Of a DNA stretch of 64,000 nt, positions 1 through 11,400 are shown piece after piece (position 1 is the stretch's first letter; each line of letters opens with the position of its first letter). The stretch lies in assembly GCA_001792895.1 (NCBI GenBank), contig MARA01000080.1, positions 1 to 64,000 of the forward strand. The letters are read 5' to 3'. The translations under genes and the position numbers were made by a program. This DNA comes from Lentinus brumalis. Taxonomy: Eukaryota; Basidiomycota; Agaricomycetes; Polyporales; Polyporaceae. Under the pieces are notes generated by a model, which saw only the letters and a list, made by a program, of their open reading frames with translations, was not told where the DNA came from and made no database searches.

Positions 1-132
1 CTAGTAAAAAGGAAGGTCGTTTCCTAATGGGGCCATATTCAAGCGCGATCGAAGCGCGGCGATCAAATTTGTCGTCACACGTCCATGAAGGTTCATCCCC
101 ATTTGAAATTTTCGTTCGGGCGGGGGCAGACA

Positions 133-138
133 TATAAG
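133..138 (+). promoter_or_regulatory. TATA box of SNF2 copy A
   Basis: TATAAG lies about 50 bp before the ATG at 188. The same box is at 24120-24125 before copy C. Upstream, both copies share an AT-rich stretch with GGGGCCATATTC followed by GCGCG blocks. A similar CCATATTAGCGCGG block sits before paralogue B at about 17927, so it may be a shared promoter element. Confidence 0.55.
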
Positions 139-187
139 TAGCTGCGGGCGGTGGGGGTCTTTCCACTTTCCCGCCTCACCCACCGCC

Positions 188-3100
188 ATGAAGCCGCGCA
201 CTTCTCTGCTCTCTCTCTTCCTCGAGCTCGCTTGCGCCGACGGCACGGACCCCAACGATCCCGCCCCCTGGTGCTACCCACAATGGATGTCGTCGGGCTC
301 TGGCGAGGTGCCCCCATTCCATCCCGAATACCCCTGCCCGACGACCCGAAGGAGCGGCGGCGCGTGGAAGCCATCATCGACTTCGTGGGACGATACCGGG
401 CCGCGAAGCCCGCCAACTCCCCCGACGAGGAGGGCACGCGCGAGGCGCTCCTGCAAACTAACGTAGCAGTAGCGTCGGCGAGAAAGGACCTCAGGGTCTG
501 GTTGGACAAGGACCTCAAGGCTTCGCGCATCAACTCCCGGTTCGACCAGGTGCTCGCGGAGGCCGGGCTGAGCGTCTTCACCATCGCGAAGCCAAACATG
601 GACTCGGTAAGTGCGTGATATTGCAGGCTCCCTTGCCCCTAACCGCGAGATAGATACGCACTCTGGAGGACGCGAACCCCTTCGCGAGTCTCGACGACCT
701 GGGCGAGGAGTTTTTCGGGGAGGACCGCTTCGATGCAAGCGGGCAGTTCATGAAACCCGAGGTTAACGCGTGGCTCCGCGGTTTCCTCACGCTCACCTGG
801 CACCGCTGGCGCAGTGCATTCAATCGCCAGAAGAACCTGCTCACGAAGGCGCAGGAGACATTCCGGGCGACGCAGGCTGGTGAGTGACATCCTTGCTGCA
901 CAAATGCCACACTCACGCCTGTTGCGCAGCGATCGAACAAGATGCCCCCCATTCTCACGCCGAGGTCAAGAAGTACCTTACCGCCATGGAGAAGGCCGCC
1001 AGTGAGGTCTCACGGTGGAAACAGGTCCTGCCGACCCAGCACGAGGAGATGATGGCGTTGATGCAAACGACGCACGACGGCCTCGCGGGTGGGCTTGACT
1101 CGGCCGCGTTCAAAAGTGAGTGCGACTACCGGTGGGCTCGGCTGCGCTAACGTGTGTCATCCTCATCAGAACTGCCGGCGGCGCTGCGAGCGGTGTGGCA
1201 GTACCTCCCGAGCAGGCGGGAGATGGAGTCTGCCCGAACCAGGCTCGCGGAGAAGATCCGCGCTCTCCAAGACGAGGATCCGATCGAGGTGCCCCAGAAC
1301 TTGCCGACCTGGTCTACCGATGACTGGGAGGAGGGCACGGAAGAGTTGGCTGGCCGGACAGTCCCAGAGCTCGCTTCCATGCTGGGGTTGTCCAAGCCCC
1401 ACATCCCCGGGATGGCGGAGAAGGAGCACCCCACGTCGGCCCACGATGCCTGGTCGAAGGAAGGCCGGTGTCTGGTAGACAGCGCAGAGGCGGTCCCCCT
1501 GGAGCTCTTCCCCCATCAATGGCAGGGAGTCGTCAAGCTTGTCCACAACATGTTGGCGGGGCGCAACACCCTCCTCATGGACGCTGTGGGCGTCGGGAAG
1601 ACGGCGCAGGCCATCGCGACGATCCTGATGTACGAGTGGATCCGCGCGATGCAGGAAGCCGACCAGTTGCCGGCTGTTCTCAGTGAGTGATTTCTCTGAG
1701 CTCGAAGCACTGCGCTGACCCCGCTTGTGCGCAGAGGAACTCGTGGGGGATAGGAGACTCCCAAAGGGGCCTCACGTGGTTGTGCTGCCGCCAGGTCTGA
1801 TCCCGCAGTGGCAGACCGAGCTGCATCGCTTCTTGCCCCCGAAATCCTGCACGATCTTGCCCTACCAGGGCAATTTCAGTGTCAACAACCGCAGGCGCTC
1901 TGGGACCTCGCGCGGCAATCGGAAGTGCCCGTCATCCTGCTCGCGGCGCACGCGGCGGTGCGAAGCGACGGCAGCCATGTCATGTCGGCTCCCGGCAAGC
2001 TCAACAACTCCAACGAGTTCGCGGAGCTGGTCCCGAGGCGGAGCAAGAAGGCCACCACCGCCTTGCCCTACTCACTTTTCAATGAAGGTCGGTGTGGCGT
2101 CGTCGTCGTCGACGAGATCCATGCCTACAAGGGCCGCCCCGTCAAGCGTCTGTACCTGTCAGCGCTCATCGGCAAGGCGTTCTATGCGATTGGGATGAGT
2201 GCCACGCCGATCATCACGACCCCGCAGGCACGTATCGCATCCAAGAACAGAAGCACATGACTGATTGTGCTTTGACAGGACTTGACCTACATTGCCCGCC
2301 TCCTTCGCGTCCCGGGTTTTGATAGTGAGGAACTTGACGAGCTGCGCAAGGCCTTCAAACGCGTCAGGGATGGGGAACGTTCCAAGCGCAAGCTCGATCC
2401 CGCGGCGATCGAGGAGGCGGCAGCCATCGCCCTCGGCAAAGCCGTGACGCCCGCCCGGGCGAACCCGCTTTGGGAGGCGTCGGCTGAATGGATCACTGCG
2501 CAGCGCCGCCTTCTAGTCTCGCACATCCTGCGCCGAACAACGGCATCGAAGGGCCCCGATGGGCAGCCGATATCATTGCTTCCACCCATCACGCAACGGC
2601 GCATGCTGTGCCGCCTCCGCCCCGATGAGCAGGAGGTTCAGGAGAAGCTCGCCGAAGGCCTCGTGGAGAGGGAGGTCGCAGTCTCGCGAGCGGCGTGAAG
2701 GTGAGTAGTATCCGGCGATATGAGCGCAACCTGCGCGCGCGGGCGAGTTCTGCCGTGCTCACCGCGAGGGGTACGGTGCTGACCGTGAGCCGGCTGGTGG
2801 CTCTCGCAGTCCCTGCCTGCAGCGCAAGCTACGCACGCTGGCAGGCCGCGCGGCTCCGCGACATGGGCAGCGTACGTGGGACGCGCAGGATGCGCACGGC
2901 TCCGCTCCTACCCTATGCCGCGCTACGCCAGCGTAGCGCATTCTCGCGCTGCGGCGAGCGTGGCCTGCGCCTCGTTTCAGCGCGCCCTCCGCACGCTGCC
3001 TATTCCAGCCACTGCCACCGGCGGGGCAGGGAGCGTGCGCCGGGCGCCATTGCTGGCTGGGGCCTTGCCCGGGCGCGAGTGCGCACGGGCACTAGCTGTA

Positions 3101-5255
3101 CTTTGCTGATCCGCCACACCCTCTAGGCCTTTTACCTCGATGTGCGCCGTGCGTTGCTGCACAAGTGCCTTGGTGAGCTCGAAGGCCACCAGTTCCCTGA
3201 CAACAAGGAGGAGCTCGACTGGGCCACGCTCAAGTCCACCAAGCTCGCTCTTGCGATCGACATCGTCAAGTGGCACCAGGGCAAGGTTTGTGCCCCGCCC
3301 CTGGACTCCGACCCCGATGCAGTGGGAAAATGGTGGCGCGAACCGACAGCGGAGCCCGAAGGCTGGCTGCACCCGCCGAACGCCAAGAAGGACAAGGCGT
3401 TCATATACCTCCAATGGCCCGGCGAAAATTGGATCATCCGCAAGGGGCTCGAGGCCGAGGGCATCCGCTACTTGGAGGTCACGGGGACCGACAAACCGGC
3501 CCAACGTGCAAAGACGCTCGACGAGTTCCGCGCCAGCGACACACCTTCGTCTGCCTGCTGTCCAACGTGGGCCTCGTCGGCCTCAACCTCGCGTTCGCCA
3601 ACATCATGGTCATCGTCGACAATCTATGGTCGGCGCAGGACTTCGACCAGCTCGTCGGGCGAGTGTGGAGGCACGGACAGCCCAAAAATGTCATCAGCTA
3701 CCACATCCTCGCCGTGGACACCTCCGACGCCTTTTTCAACAACGTCGCTGAGGAGAAGGGCTTTATGCACCTGGTCCTCACCCAGGGCGCCACGAAGACA
3801 TGTAAGCCTTCCACTACGTCCGTGTTGCCAACCCCCCACTCACGCACCCTGCCCGCAGTCGCCGTGTTGACGGGCGTGGAGCCCGACATGGTCCAACCCC
3901 CAGATTCCGAGGAGACGCAGGACCCGTCCGCAGAGCCCGAACAGCCCGCGCGGGGCAAGGCCAAGAAGGACCGCAAAGGCAAAGCCAAAGCCAAAGCAGC
4001 ACCACGGGAATCCACGCGGTCGGGCGCTGCTGTGGCCTTCGTGCCGCCCCCACCTGGCGCACTGTCGGCCCGCCACGGGCGCACGTCGGCACACCGAGAG
4101 CCTGGCCCGTCGTCAGCGAGCGCCACCAAGCGGACCCCGCGCGGCCGGCGGCGCGAGCCCCGATCAGCCCGAGCCGGAGGAAGGCGTCGACGACGACCTG
4201 GAGCGCGCGATCAAGGCCAAGGACGCAGTGATCGACGCCCTCCGCCGACAGCTGCAGGACCGGGCCTCGCTCGCGCCTCCGGACCAGCCGCTCTGAGCCA
4301 GCGCCGCCTTCGGTCCCCACCAACCCCGCCGTGCCAGAAGGCGCCAGCAGGCCCGCTTCCTCGGCCGCGTCCACCGCTCCCCATGGCGGCAACGCGGAGG
4401 AGCCTAACGCCACGGCCACGGCGTCGGTCAACCCTGAGCACCGCGCCCACGATGAGGATCCTGAGCCGACGGCGATCCCCGCAAACCCTCCACTCGGCGC
4501 GCCCCCGCCCCCGCCCACCGTCCTCCCTCCGCCCCTCCCGCAGGGCGCTCCACCTCAGACGGACGTCGGCCTCCAGGGAACACCCTCGCAGGCGGCCGAG
4601 GTGCCACCGGCCTGTCTGGCGACCCCACATCCCCATGTCGTCGTCCCTCACCACGGCGGCCGCTGGGGCTGCCGGCGGGCTGTCTGGCGACCCCGACATC
4701 CCCATGTCGTCGTCCCTCACCACGGCGGCCGCTGGGGCTGCCGGCGGGCTGTCTGGCGACCCCGACGTCCCGATGACGTCGTCCCTCACCACGGTGGCAG
4801 ACGAGGGCGAGCGGGTCGTGGACCCCGATGTGCGCATGTCGTCGGAGTTGACCCCATTGACCACGCAGGCAACGACGATGAACTCGGACGACTCACTGGG
4901 CCTGCCCGAGGACGTCCCCCCCCAGAAGCTTCCGTTTGCGTGGCAGCACGGGGATTCGCCCCTCGGCACGAGGCGCCGACACCCCCGCTCGAGCAGTCCG
5001 CACGGCAGGCAGAAGCGTAGCAAGAGAGGGGACGACTCCGATTCCTTCCACGGGGGTCCATCTAGCAGCGAGGACAACGAGGAGGCTGCGGAAACGTCGA
5101 GGGCATTGCGCGCGAGGCAGCGCGAAGGCGGCAAGCGCACGAGAGTAGGCGGGTCTGGTCCGCGGGTCGAGGAGGCTGTCGCGGAGCCCCCCCGGGCCAG
5201 CGGTTCGGCGCCGCGCGGAGGCCGACCCCGCAACACACGCAGTGGCCGCCGGTAG
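188..5255 (+). pseudogene. SNF2-type ATPase, copy A (frameshifted)
   Basis: Copy of the gene at 24175-29261 with the same exon plan: 188-606, 654-879, 930-1115, 1170-1682, 1735-2227, 2279-2700, 3127-3801, 3859-5255. It encodes the SNF2 helicase core (GVGKT Walker A, DEIH box, SATPI, and a C-terminal RecA lobe with GLVGLNLAFAN and GRVWRHGQ). Relative to copy C it lacks single bases in exon 1 (near 333), exon 5 (near 1893) and exon 7 (near 3540), each breaking the frame. It shares with C a stop just before the exon 6 donor. The low-complexity tail also differs by small indels, and copy A keeps an 8-C run near 4918 that preserves the C-terminal frame. It is either a decaying duplicate or a badly polished sequence; the homopolymer bias leaves both open. 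The call as an SNF2 homologue is firm, the call as dead is not. Confidence 0.75.
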
Positions 5256-6165
5256 CAACTCGAAGTCGTGGGTGGGCAGCGCGCACTTGGACTGGCTTGC
5301 CCGCATGGAAATGGACACTTCGTGCCTTTCCGTGCTGTATCACTAATATGTAGTCCCCTGCTTGTATCTATCTTGGCTGCATGCAATGTATGCACGTGCA
5401 TCAGTTTGCGCGCGTCGCGGCCGACCAACCGCCACCGCCACCGCTACCCACGGCGCCGGGCGCAGGCTGCGCTCGCTTTGCTGTGCCCCTCGCTCGGGCA
5501 TGCCCTCCTGAGTGAGGCCCGTGGGACCTGCAGGTGAGTGAAGAGACTGCGCCTCACGCTTGCACGGACGCACACAACGCACACGATTCGGTATACCTCC
5601 TCCACCAACCCAGGCGCCCGATGGTCCACCGTGCAGCTGCAGACTAATTTGGCAAAATGACTCTCTCTGCAAGGCGCACACTGCTACGCACGGACGATAC
5701 GTGCCTTGCGCCCGCGGCCGCTGTACTAGCCAGATTGCGAGCGCCGACCGCGCCCGCGCACGTGCGTCAGTTGCGCGCGCCCCTGCCCGCCTGCCCCGCG
5801 CTGACGCGGGCCACCTGCGCCCCCGCGCACTCTGCGGTCTTACTGTGTGGGTAAGTGTATTCACAGTGGGTCTCGGGCCTTACCGCGCGCGCTGGTGTTA
5901 TTTTAGTGTCGTCCCAAATCAGGAGATGTCGGCACATTGGGCCCAGGGCTCAGCCCAACCAACATCGGGATGGTGTTTGCCATATTCAGGTCGAAGTTCT
6001 CTGAAATGGAAGCATGGACGCCTAGCTCCTGTTCAACTATGTTCCTACTGCTCTCCGCGCGGTGAACCCTGCATGCTTAGTCGCCGATCACTGTTCTTTC
6101 AGGGTCGCCCCCAAGCCTTGGATATATGAATCCATGCAGGCCCATCGCAGGAGTCACGCACAGAT
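5256..6165. other. Intergenic, no gene seen
   Basis: GC-rich spacer between SNF2 copy A and the Zn(2)Cys(6) gene. Open frames here lack codon structure or homology to anything in the window. A GATATATGAA TATA-like box at about 6120 probably belongs to the downstream gene. The same spacer is at 29262-30172. Confidence 0.6.
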
Positions 6166-7002
6166 ATGTCGCATCCCCTGCCTCCTCTCAGCCCCTCGCA
6201 CTGGCCTCACGCCACCGGCGCGATGCGCCATTGTACCTCCTCAACGACCCAAGCATCCTCAACGACATGCCCCTGCCTCGACCCCTGCCCCGCCAACGTT
6301 TCCCGCCCACCGTGACGCCGTCTATCGGCCCGCCCCCCACAGTGCCCTTGCCCATGCCACCCCTGCCTGCAACGGTCTCCGCCGCCACCCGTGCGGGAAC
6401 GTGCGGCCGCGGTTGGGGGATGGCCGCTCACTCCCCGCTCCCCCCAGATCTCTTCCACAGCATGGATCCGCTAGAGATCATCGCCGAGCCCGAGCGAGTC
6501 TGGAACCCACTACGTAAAGCCACCGATGAAGGTTCGCCCGTCAGCCCCACTGGGAGGGCAATCCCCTGCTTCCCTTGCAAAGACAGTGTAAGTCATCACA
6601 TAACCATGTGAGCTGCTCTCGGCTAACGACAGCTGTAGTGCGGCCGCTGCCATTCCAGAGGCGTCCTGTGCTGGGCTGCATCCCCTGCAGCCTCTCAATG
6701 CCACAGCTGCATGTCTGCGGGCCTCGACTGTCAGTGGGCAGGGTGAGTGCCCCTTCCTTATCTGCGCGAGAACTCGTGCTCAACAAAGCCCTCCCACCAG
6801 TGTTTCCCAACCGTCAGACCCCGACGTGCCCTGCCAAGTGACACCAACTCCATCGGTCGCCAGTCAGTGCCTGCCCCACGAGCAGCGCCAGGCCAACATC
6901 CTGGACGGGGAGGATGTCGAGACGGAGGACGAGCAGGCCCCCGCTCAATACGCGCTGGCAGAGGTGATGGACCTCCCGACGTGTCGATGCGTGGTGCAGT
7001 AG
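6166..7002 (+). CDS. Zn(2)Cys(6) protein with CVVQ terminus, copy 1
   Basis: Same gene as 30173-31010, with exons 6166-6587, 6639-6742 and 6801-7002. Exon 2 carries the complete binuclear cluster C-x2-C-x6-C-x9-C-x2-C-x6-C and exon 3 ends in CRCVVQ. This copy has one C fewer in the run near 6200, so a start at 6166 is thrown out of frame after about a dozen codons. The productive frame can instead be reached from the ATG at 6126. Comparison with the paralogue at 44994, which also starts MSHP, suggests that copy 2 has the ancestral start. The base difference could be real or a homopolymer error. Confidence 0.7.
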
Positions 7003-7868
7003 GTCTGCCCAACCGGCAATACAGGTCTTGCATGTACCGCAGCCTGATGCCCCTAACCCATCTTGGTCCTCTCACATACTTACACCCATGTGTGCTTGCA
7101 ATGAATGGAGCGTGGGCGGCGACTGGTGGAAGGTGAATTTATGTGGTCAAGGTACACAATACGGTCCTAAAATGAGACCTGCTCTTTTTCTGTCTCAAGT
7201 CATTGCATATGCGGAAGGTCCTGTACGCCGCGCTCCCAGTAATTCACGACGCCGACCCGGTTAAGAAACGGCAACACATTGAATGACACATCCCGAGAAG
7301 CACCGTGCGCCCATCTGCTGGCGAAGTCAGAGCTACGTTCGACAGAGAGGGCGCAATGGAGGTGTTAGTGTTGAAAATTCCGCCTGCCGGGGGGGGGGGC
7401 CTCCGTGAGCGTCCAGTGCGCCCCGCCGGGCGGGCAAAGCGCAACGCCAGCGCAGATGGCATCGCCCCGCGGTGGTCATGCTGGCCATGGCGTGCCATGG
7501 GCGCGAGGTACGCCCGCGAGGTCGCACGCAAGTCCCCTCATGGGCTGCTTAGAGCGCTTGGGCGAGTAGAGAGCCCTCGCGGCGCTCCCTCCGGGCGCGA
7601 GGTGCGCACGGGTGCACTAATACTCGACCAACCAGTACTCGACCAACCACCGTGTCGACCGGCGTGAAGAAGAAATCTTTACCCGCGGTGGCGCTGCAGC
7701 GTCTACTTGCACTCACAGCATACCACATCAGCATGGGTGATTCAATATCCGCCCCGCGCGGATCCAGTGTGTCTCCGGCTGCGCCACCCAATCGTATGAC
7801 TCACACTGGGCATATATATACCCCATCCGTCTGCGTCCTCCTGCCTTACCACCTTCCCACTTGCCGCC
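7003..7868. other. Intergenic with G run and GC-rich repeat
   Basis: No convincing gene. It holds a 10-base G run near 7390 and GC-rich segments near 7500 and 7598 carrying GGGCGCGAGGTGCGCACGGG-like sequence. That sequence recurs in the large SNF2 intron (about 27067) and before paralogue B (about 17152). A duplicated TACTCGACCAACCA lies near 7621-7650. The TATA box of the next gene is CATATATATA at 7811-7820. Confidence 0.6.
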
Positions 7869-9176
7869 ATGTCAGGCTCACGGGCTCTCCTTCAAGCTCG
7901 ACTGAGACGCTGTCCCACGTTCGCGCCGGCGCCGACAGCCGCGCACTTTCTCGGCGGCCGGCACGTGCAAGGTGCGTGTATCAATGCCATCGTCCGTCCC
8001 CCGCTGACAACGCCGCCACAGCCCTTCAGACCTCACTGTGGAATCTCGCCGTCGGTCAAATGTGAATCCCTATTGTCTTCTGTCCCGCTGGCACTGATGA
8101 CCCCTCAGCTACAAGGTGCATCTCCCGAGCGGTGCGGAGGCTTTCGGAAGGGTCTCACACATCATCGAGTGGACGGGAAACGGGGACCCGCAATCGGATG
8201 AAGATTCTGACGAAGACGTTCATGAAGCCCTGTCCACAGTCAAGGTGTGTATTTAGCCTTATGTCACGATAAGCCACTAATGGGTCTCCCCTAGGCCATG
8301 GTGGGCATGACCACTCTGCTGCTCGGGCGCGAGATATCACACAAGATGCGTCTCGTCAAGTTCCCCGATGCCTGGGACAGCTCCCTTGTCAACGGCGACA
8401 GGCAGCTGGTCGACACCGACGCCAGGTTTCTTGTCTGGGAGTCGGCGCTGGATGAGCGCATTCATGCCTTGGAGTTCCTGCCTTGGGAGCGCAACATGGT
8501 GGTATACCCCGGTCACCACTTCTACGTCCGCGGCGATGTGCGAATTGCTGTCAGGGACCATCCGGACACGCCGTGGGTTGTGCAACAGGTACGCAGGGCC
8601 AGGTCGACCATTCAGTGTGTAAAGCAGCTGAGTATGTGCGGGTAGATTGCGCGGCCTGCGTGCGCTGCAACCTGCCTGCAAGAGCGTATCTGGGACTTCG
8701 ACGCCAAGTGGACATATTGGCGCTGTTGCACGTTGTGTGATGGCGGTGAAGGTCGGTGGTACCACGACGAATGCCTCACGGACCATGTCAGCCTGCAGAA
8801 CGTCCGAATGGCGGACCGGCCACCTTGGCTGCAGGAGCTCCCTGACATGGATGGTAGCAATCGTAACGAGGTGGAGTGGCAGACGGTGAGGGAGCTCCCG
8901 ATGATTCGTGGCTGCCCGCTGGGGGTGGGCGGATCCTCCACGCTCTCTTTTGAGCGGGTGTTGGATGACGTGCGCAGCTCCGAATTTCCGCCCCCCGACG
9001 CCGGTAGCAGGATCGACGCACTCATCAAGAAGCACACCTACCAGGCAGGGGATGAGCGCGGGGACAGTGCAGAGGATAAATATCGGCTCGACGCGGCGAC
9101 GAGGTTGTTTGGGCACTTGCTGACCTCCTTCGCTGATGATATGTACCGCATGTGCCCTCAGGGTCACATCTGCTGA
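7869..9176 (+). CDS. BAH-PHD family protein 1, copy 1
   Basis: Five exons give an unbroken 367-residue protein: 7869-7971, 8022-8061, 8109-8244, 8295-8588, 8646-9176. All junctions are GT-AG and phases agree. Residues of about 45-190 resemble a BAH module (the YKVHLPSG start, then a strand-rich stretch). The last exon opens with a PHD-type zinc finger: C197-x3-C201, C219-x2-C222 and H231-x2-C234 within CTLCDGGEGRWYHDEC. After it comes a family-specific C-terminal domain containing LSFERVL and ending in MCPQGHIC. BAH and PHD modules normally read histone tails or nucleosomes, so a nuclear chromatin-binding role is inferred. TATA at 7811-7820 fits the start at GCCGCCATG. The copy at 31877 codes for the same protein. 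Confidence 0.8.
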
Positions 9177-9764
9177 ATCGCCATGAAATGTATGTTCTCT
9201 GTCCTGTCACGACACGTCACATATACTATGTGCTGTGGTGGCGGTGCTGCAACGCCTGTCTTGTGAGCCAGTTACCTCTCCCATCCTGGCTCGCATCCTT
9301 CTGAACCGTTCAGGCACTGTATATGCGCATACGGGCTCTCATTCCATCCAGTCTGAAGGGTAGAGACATCTTATCGAGCGCAACCAAGCCCTGCCGGGCA
9401 TTGGGGGGAGTCTTGTTTGGTGCACAAGACCCCCCTCCGCCCCCCGGCTACCTGCATACCTACTTACGAGGCATCCAAAAGTGCTACATAAGTCTACGTG
9501 ACAAAGATGCTCGCCCCAGATGGCCAGCATGGACAGAGATGGGGGTTCCACGACCCTCCTGAGTGTCCTAGTGACCCGATGGCCCCCCACTCTCGCATGT
9601 AGATCCAGGGCATATGTGCGAAGTCTCATGAGATGAGGTGGGTAAACAAAGGAGGTAGAGTATGGCCGCTCGCTGCGATGTTCTAGGCGAGAACTGCCTG
9701 CTGCCGTGCACTGTCCAACTGCTGATCATGGAAAACGAAAGGACATCTGGTGAATGCAGGGCGC

Positions 9765-10091
9765 GAGCGGTCGACCGCTCACCACGGGTGCGTCTGCCGG
9801 ACATAGCGCGTCGGACGTGCGCCGGGATGCAGGCTAGTACACCGGACCTGCAACTCCAAGCCTACGATCCAAGCGGTCGACCGCTCTCGAATATGTGTTG
9901 GTGCGGTATCTCCTGTCGCTCGCGACGCGCCGCCGAGCATGTTCTGAGCACGCCCTGATACAACACTGATGTGTTCAACGCTTAGTGTATCGACACGCCG
10001 CCGGACACGTCTTGAGTGCAAATACCATACTTATGCATCCCGTGCTACGTTCAGTGGCCCCCGTGACCCTGCCGTGAGCGGTCGACCGCTC
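9765..10091. repeat. Three GAGCGGTCGACCGCTC palindromes
   Basis: Copies at 9765-9780 (perfect), 9871-9886 (first base changed) and 10076-10091 (perfect). They belong to the window-wide 16-mer family GAGCGGNCGNCCGCTC. The middle one is followed by a GTATCTCCTGTCGCTCGCGACG stretch close to the spacer sequence of the arrays at 47.5 and 55 kb. Confidence 0.95.
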
Positions 10092-10115
10092 GTGGGTGCT
10101 CACGGTATTGTATAT

Positions 10116-10198
10116 CAGCCCTCCTGGCTTAGTTGGTAGACCGCTTGGAAGCTGTGCCGCTGCACGTCGTGGTCGCAGGTTCGATTCCTGCAGGGCTG
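10116..10198 (+). tRNA. tRNA-like Pol III locus, isotype unclear
   Basis: A perfect 7-bp acceptor stem (CAGCCCT with AGGGCTG) encloses a consensus A box (TGGCTTAGTTGG) and a consensus B box (GGTTCGATTCC) inside a GCAGG/CCTGC T stem. A TTTTT run at 10220-10224 could end Pol III transcription. The 83-nt length suggests a short intron or a divergent anticodon arm. I could not fold a clean 7-nt anticodon loop, so no amino acid is given. It could also be the head of a tRNA-derived SINE. Confidence 0.6.
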
Positions 10199-10337
10199 TA
10201 TGTGGCTTGGGTGTCTCCATTTTTGTCGCCTGGCGACGCGATGAGTGGGGTGACGCGGGTTCTACTGACTAAGTTGTGGGCCCTACTGGCATCGAGCGGT
10301 GGAATCGAACCAGAAACAATGTTTATGCGACCATAAG

Positions 10338-10390
10338 AGCCACGCAGGAATCGAACCTGCGCCCGCTCGTTGCATTCGCAGAGCGGCTTA
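10338..10390 (-). pseudogene. tRNA-like 3' part, 5' end replaced by telomere-like sequence
   Basis: Read on the minus strand, this has an anticodon-type stem CCGCTC/GAGCGG with a 12-nt loop and a T arm GCAGG-TTCGATT-CCTGC followed by a half acceptor GTGGCT. Where the acceptor 5' strand should be, the sequence is instead GGGTTAGGGTTAG-like (10396-10415 on the plus strand). It is probably a broken tRNA or tRNA-derived repeat. Confidence 0.45.
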
Positions 10391-10395
10391 CCCAC

Positions 10396-10415
10396 TAACC
10401 CTAACCCCCTAACCC
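10396..10415. repeat. Interstitial telomere-like tract
   Basis: TAACCCTAACCCCCTAACCC, a short degenerate run of the common fungal telomere unit CCCTAA. The same tract is at 34404-34423 in copy 2. Confidence 0.7.
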
Positions 10416-11400
10416 GGATTTCCCAGCTGAGAAACACCCCCACGATAGTATCTCGAAGGCAATGAGTGACCGGTTGTCCCGTGAACGATGTCTTGTGGGT
10501 ACGCTGCTGGACGGTCAACCGGTGGCCCGAGCTGGTGGCTGTGAGCCAACCCCTAGCAAGAAAGATTTTGCCTCCGCTAGCGGGATTGGACTGGACACCG
10601 TCGCACCCAAACACTTGGCGGGTATTCGCTGCTCGTCCACCATTTGCTCCTGGCCATCGGCGATTGAACCTGTGGTGCGCCGTAGGACCTCCGTGAGCCG
10701 GCTTGAAGGATAACGGTCGGCACTCAGGGCGCGTAGGCACTGCGTGGCGGGACCACGATTTCCCCGTGGGCTGACCGACCACCGGGCGTAGCCTGCGCAC
10801 GCCCGCCCTCCCTGGAGCGTGGGCGCCCACTGGTTGCAGTGCTTGCAGGGCAACACCCCACGCGAGCGTTAGGTGCGCACGCGGCAGCAGCATGGGCCAG
10901 CCCCGACTGGTACGGCAAGTGCGCCATTCAGGAGCTCTGCGCAATCTGGGTGCGTCGTCGCCTGAAAGCACAGTCTGAACCTGCCGCGCGCCCTGGATTG
11001 TCCATGGTCGGATCCTGCACGGATCACGACACTTCTGTGGCGGCGGCGGGAGAGCTGTTGTCGCCCTGGCGGCAGGCGTGCGCATAAACCCTGGCTGGGC
11101 ACTCGCCGATCCAAGAGCCACTAGCCTCGGCATATAACATTCACCCGCTGGAGCTCTGGGTCAGAATGTCACCCAGCATTCATCTGCCAGTAAATCGACA
11201 CCGGCACTCCCACGCACCGCACGCGCCATGCGGCTCGACCGCCGGCAGGAGCCGTGCGTGGGCAAACGCGAGAGGCCCGCTGCCATGGTTGAGGCGCAAG
11301 AAATCTGAGCCACATGTTTCATACGGCTTCTGTCCGTGGGCTGGGGTCTTAAAGGGCTCACACGAGATCACCGAAGAGTGCACCCACATTCACCTCTCCC

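Larger units (their letters stand above)
9177..11400. other. Long intergenic with palindromes and tRNA-like loci
   Basis: No protein gene supported. It contains three 16-mer palindromes (9765-10091), a tRNA-like locus (10116-10198), a tRNA-like pseudogene on the minus strand (10338-10390) touching telomere-like repeats (10396-10415), and further B-box-like matches on the minus strand near 10307-10318 and 10662-10675. The remainder to 11400 is featureless GC-rich spacer. Confidence 0.6.

Noticed and set aside
4211..5428. 405-residue minus-strand frame opposite the SNF2 tail
   Set aside because: Arg/Pro/Ser-rich shadow of the low-complexity C-terminal tail.
8337..9167. 276-residue minus-strand frame opposite BAH-PHD 1
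   Set aside because: Shadow of high-GC coding sequence; it runs across introns of the plus-strand gene, whose spliced product has clear domains.
10129..11133. 334-residue minus-strand frame over the tRNA-like region
   Set aside because: It covers tRNA boxes, a telomere-like tract and palindromic DNA, and breaks in copy 2 near its C-terminal end; chance open frame.
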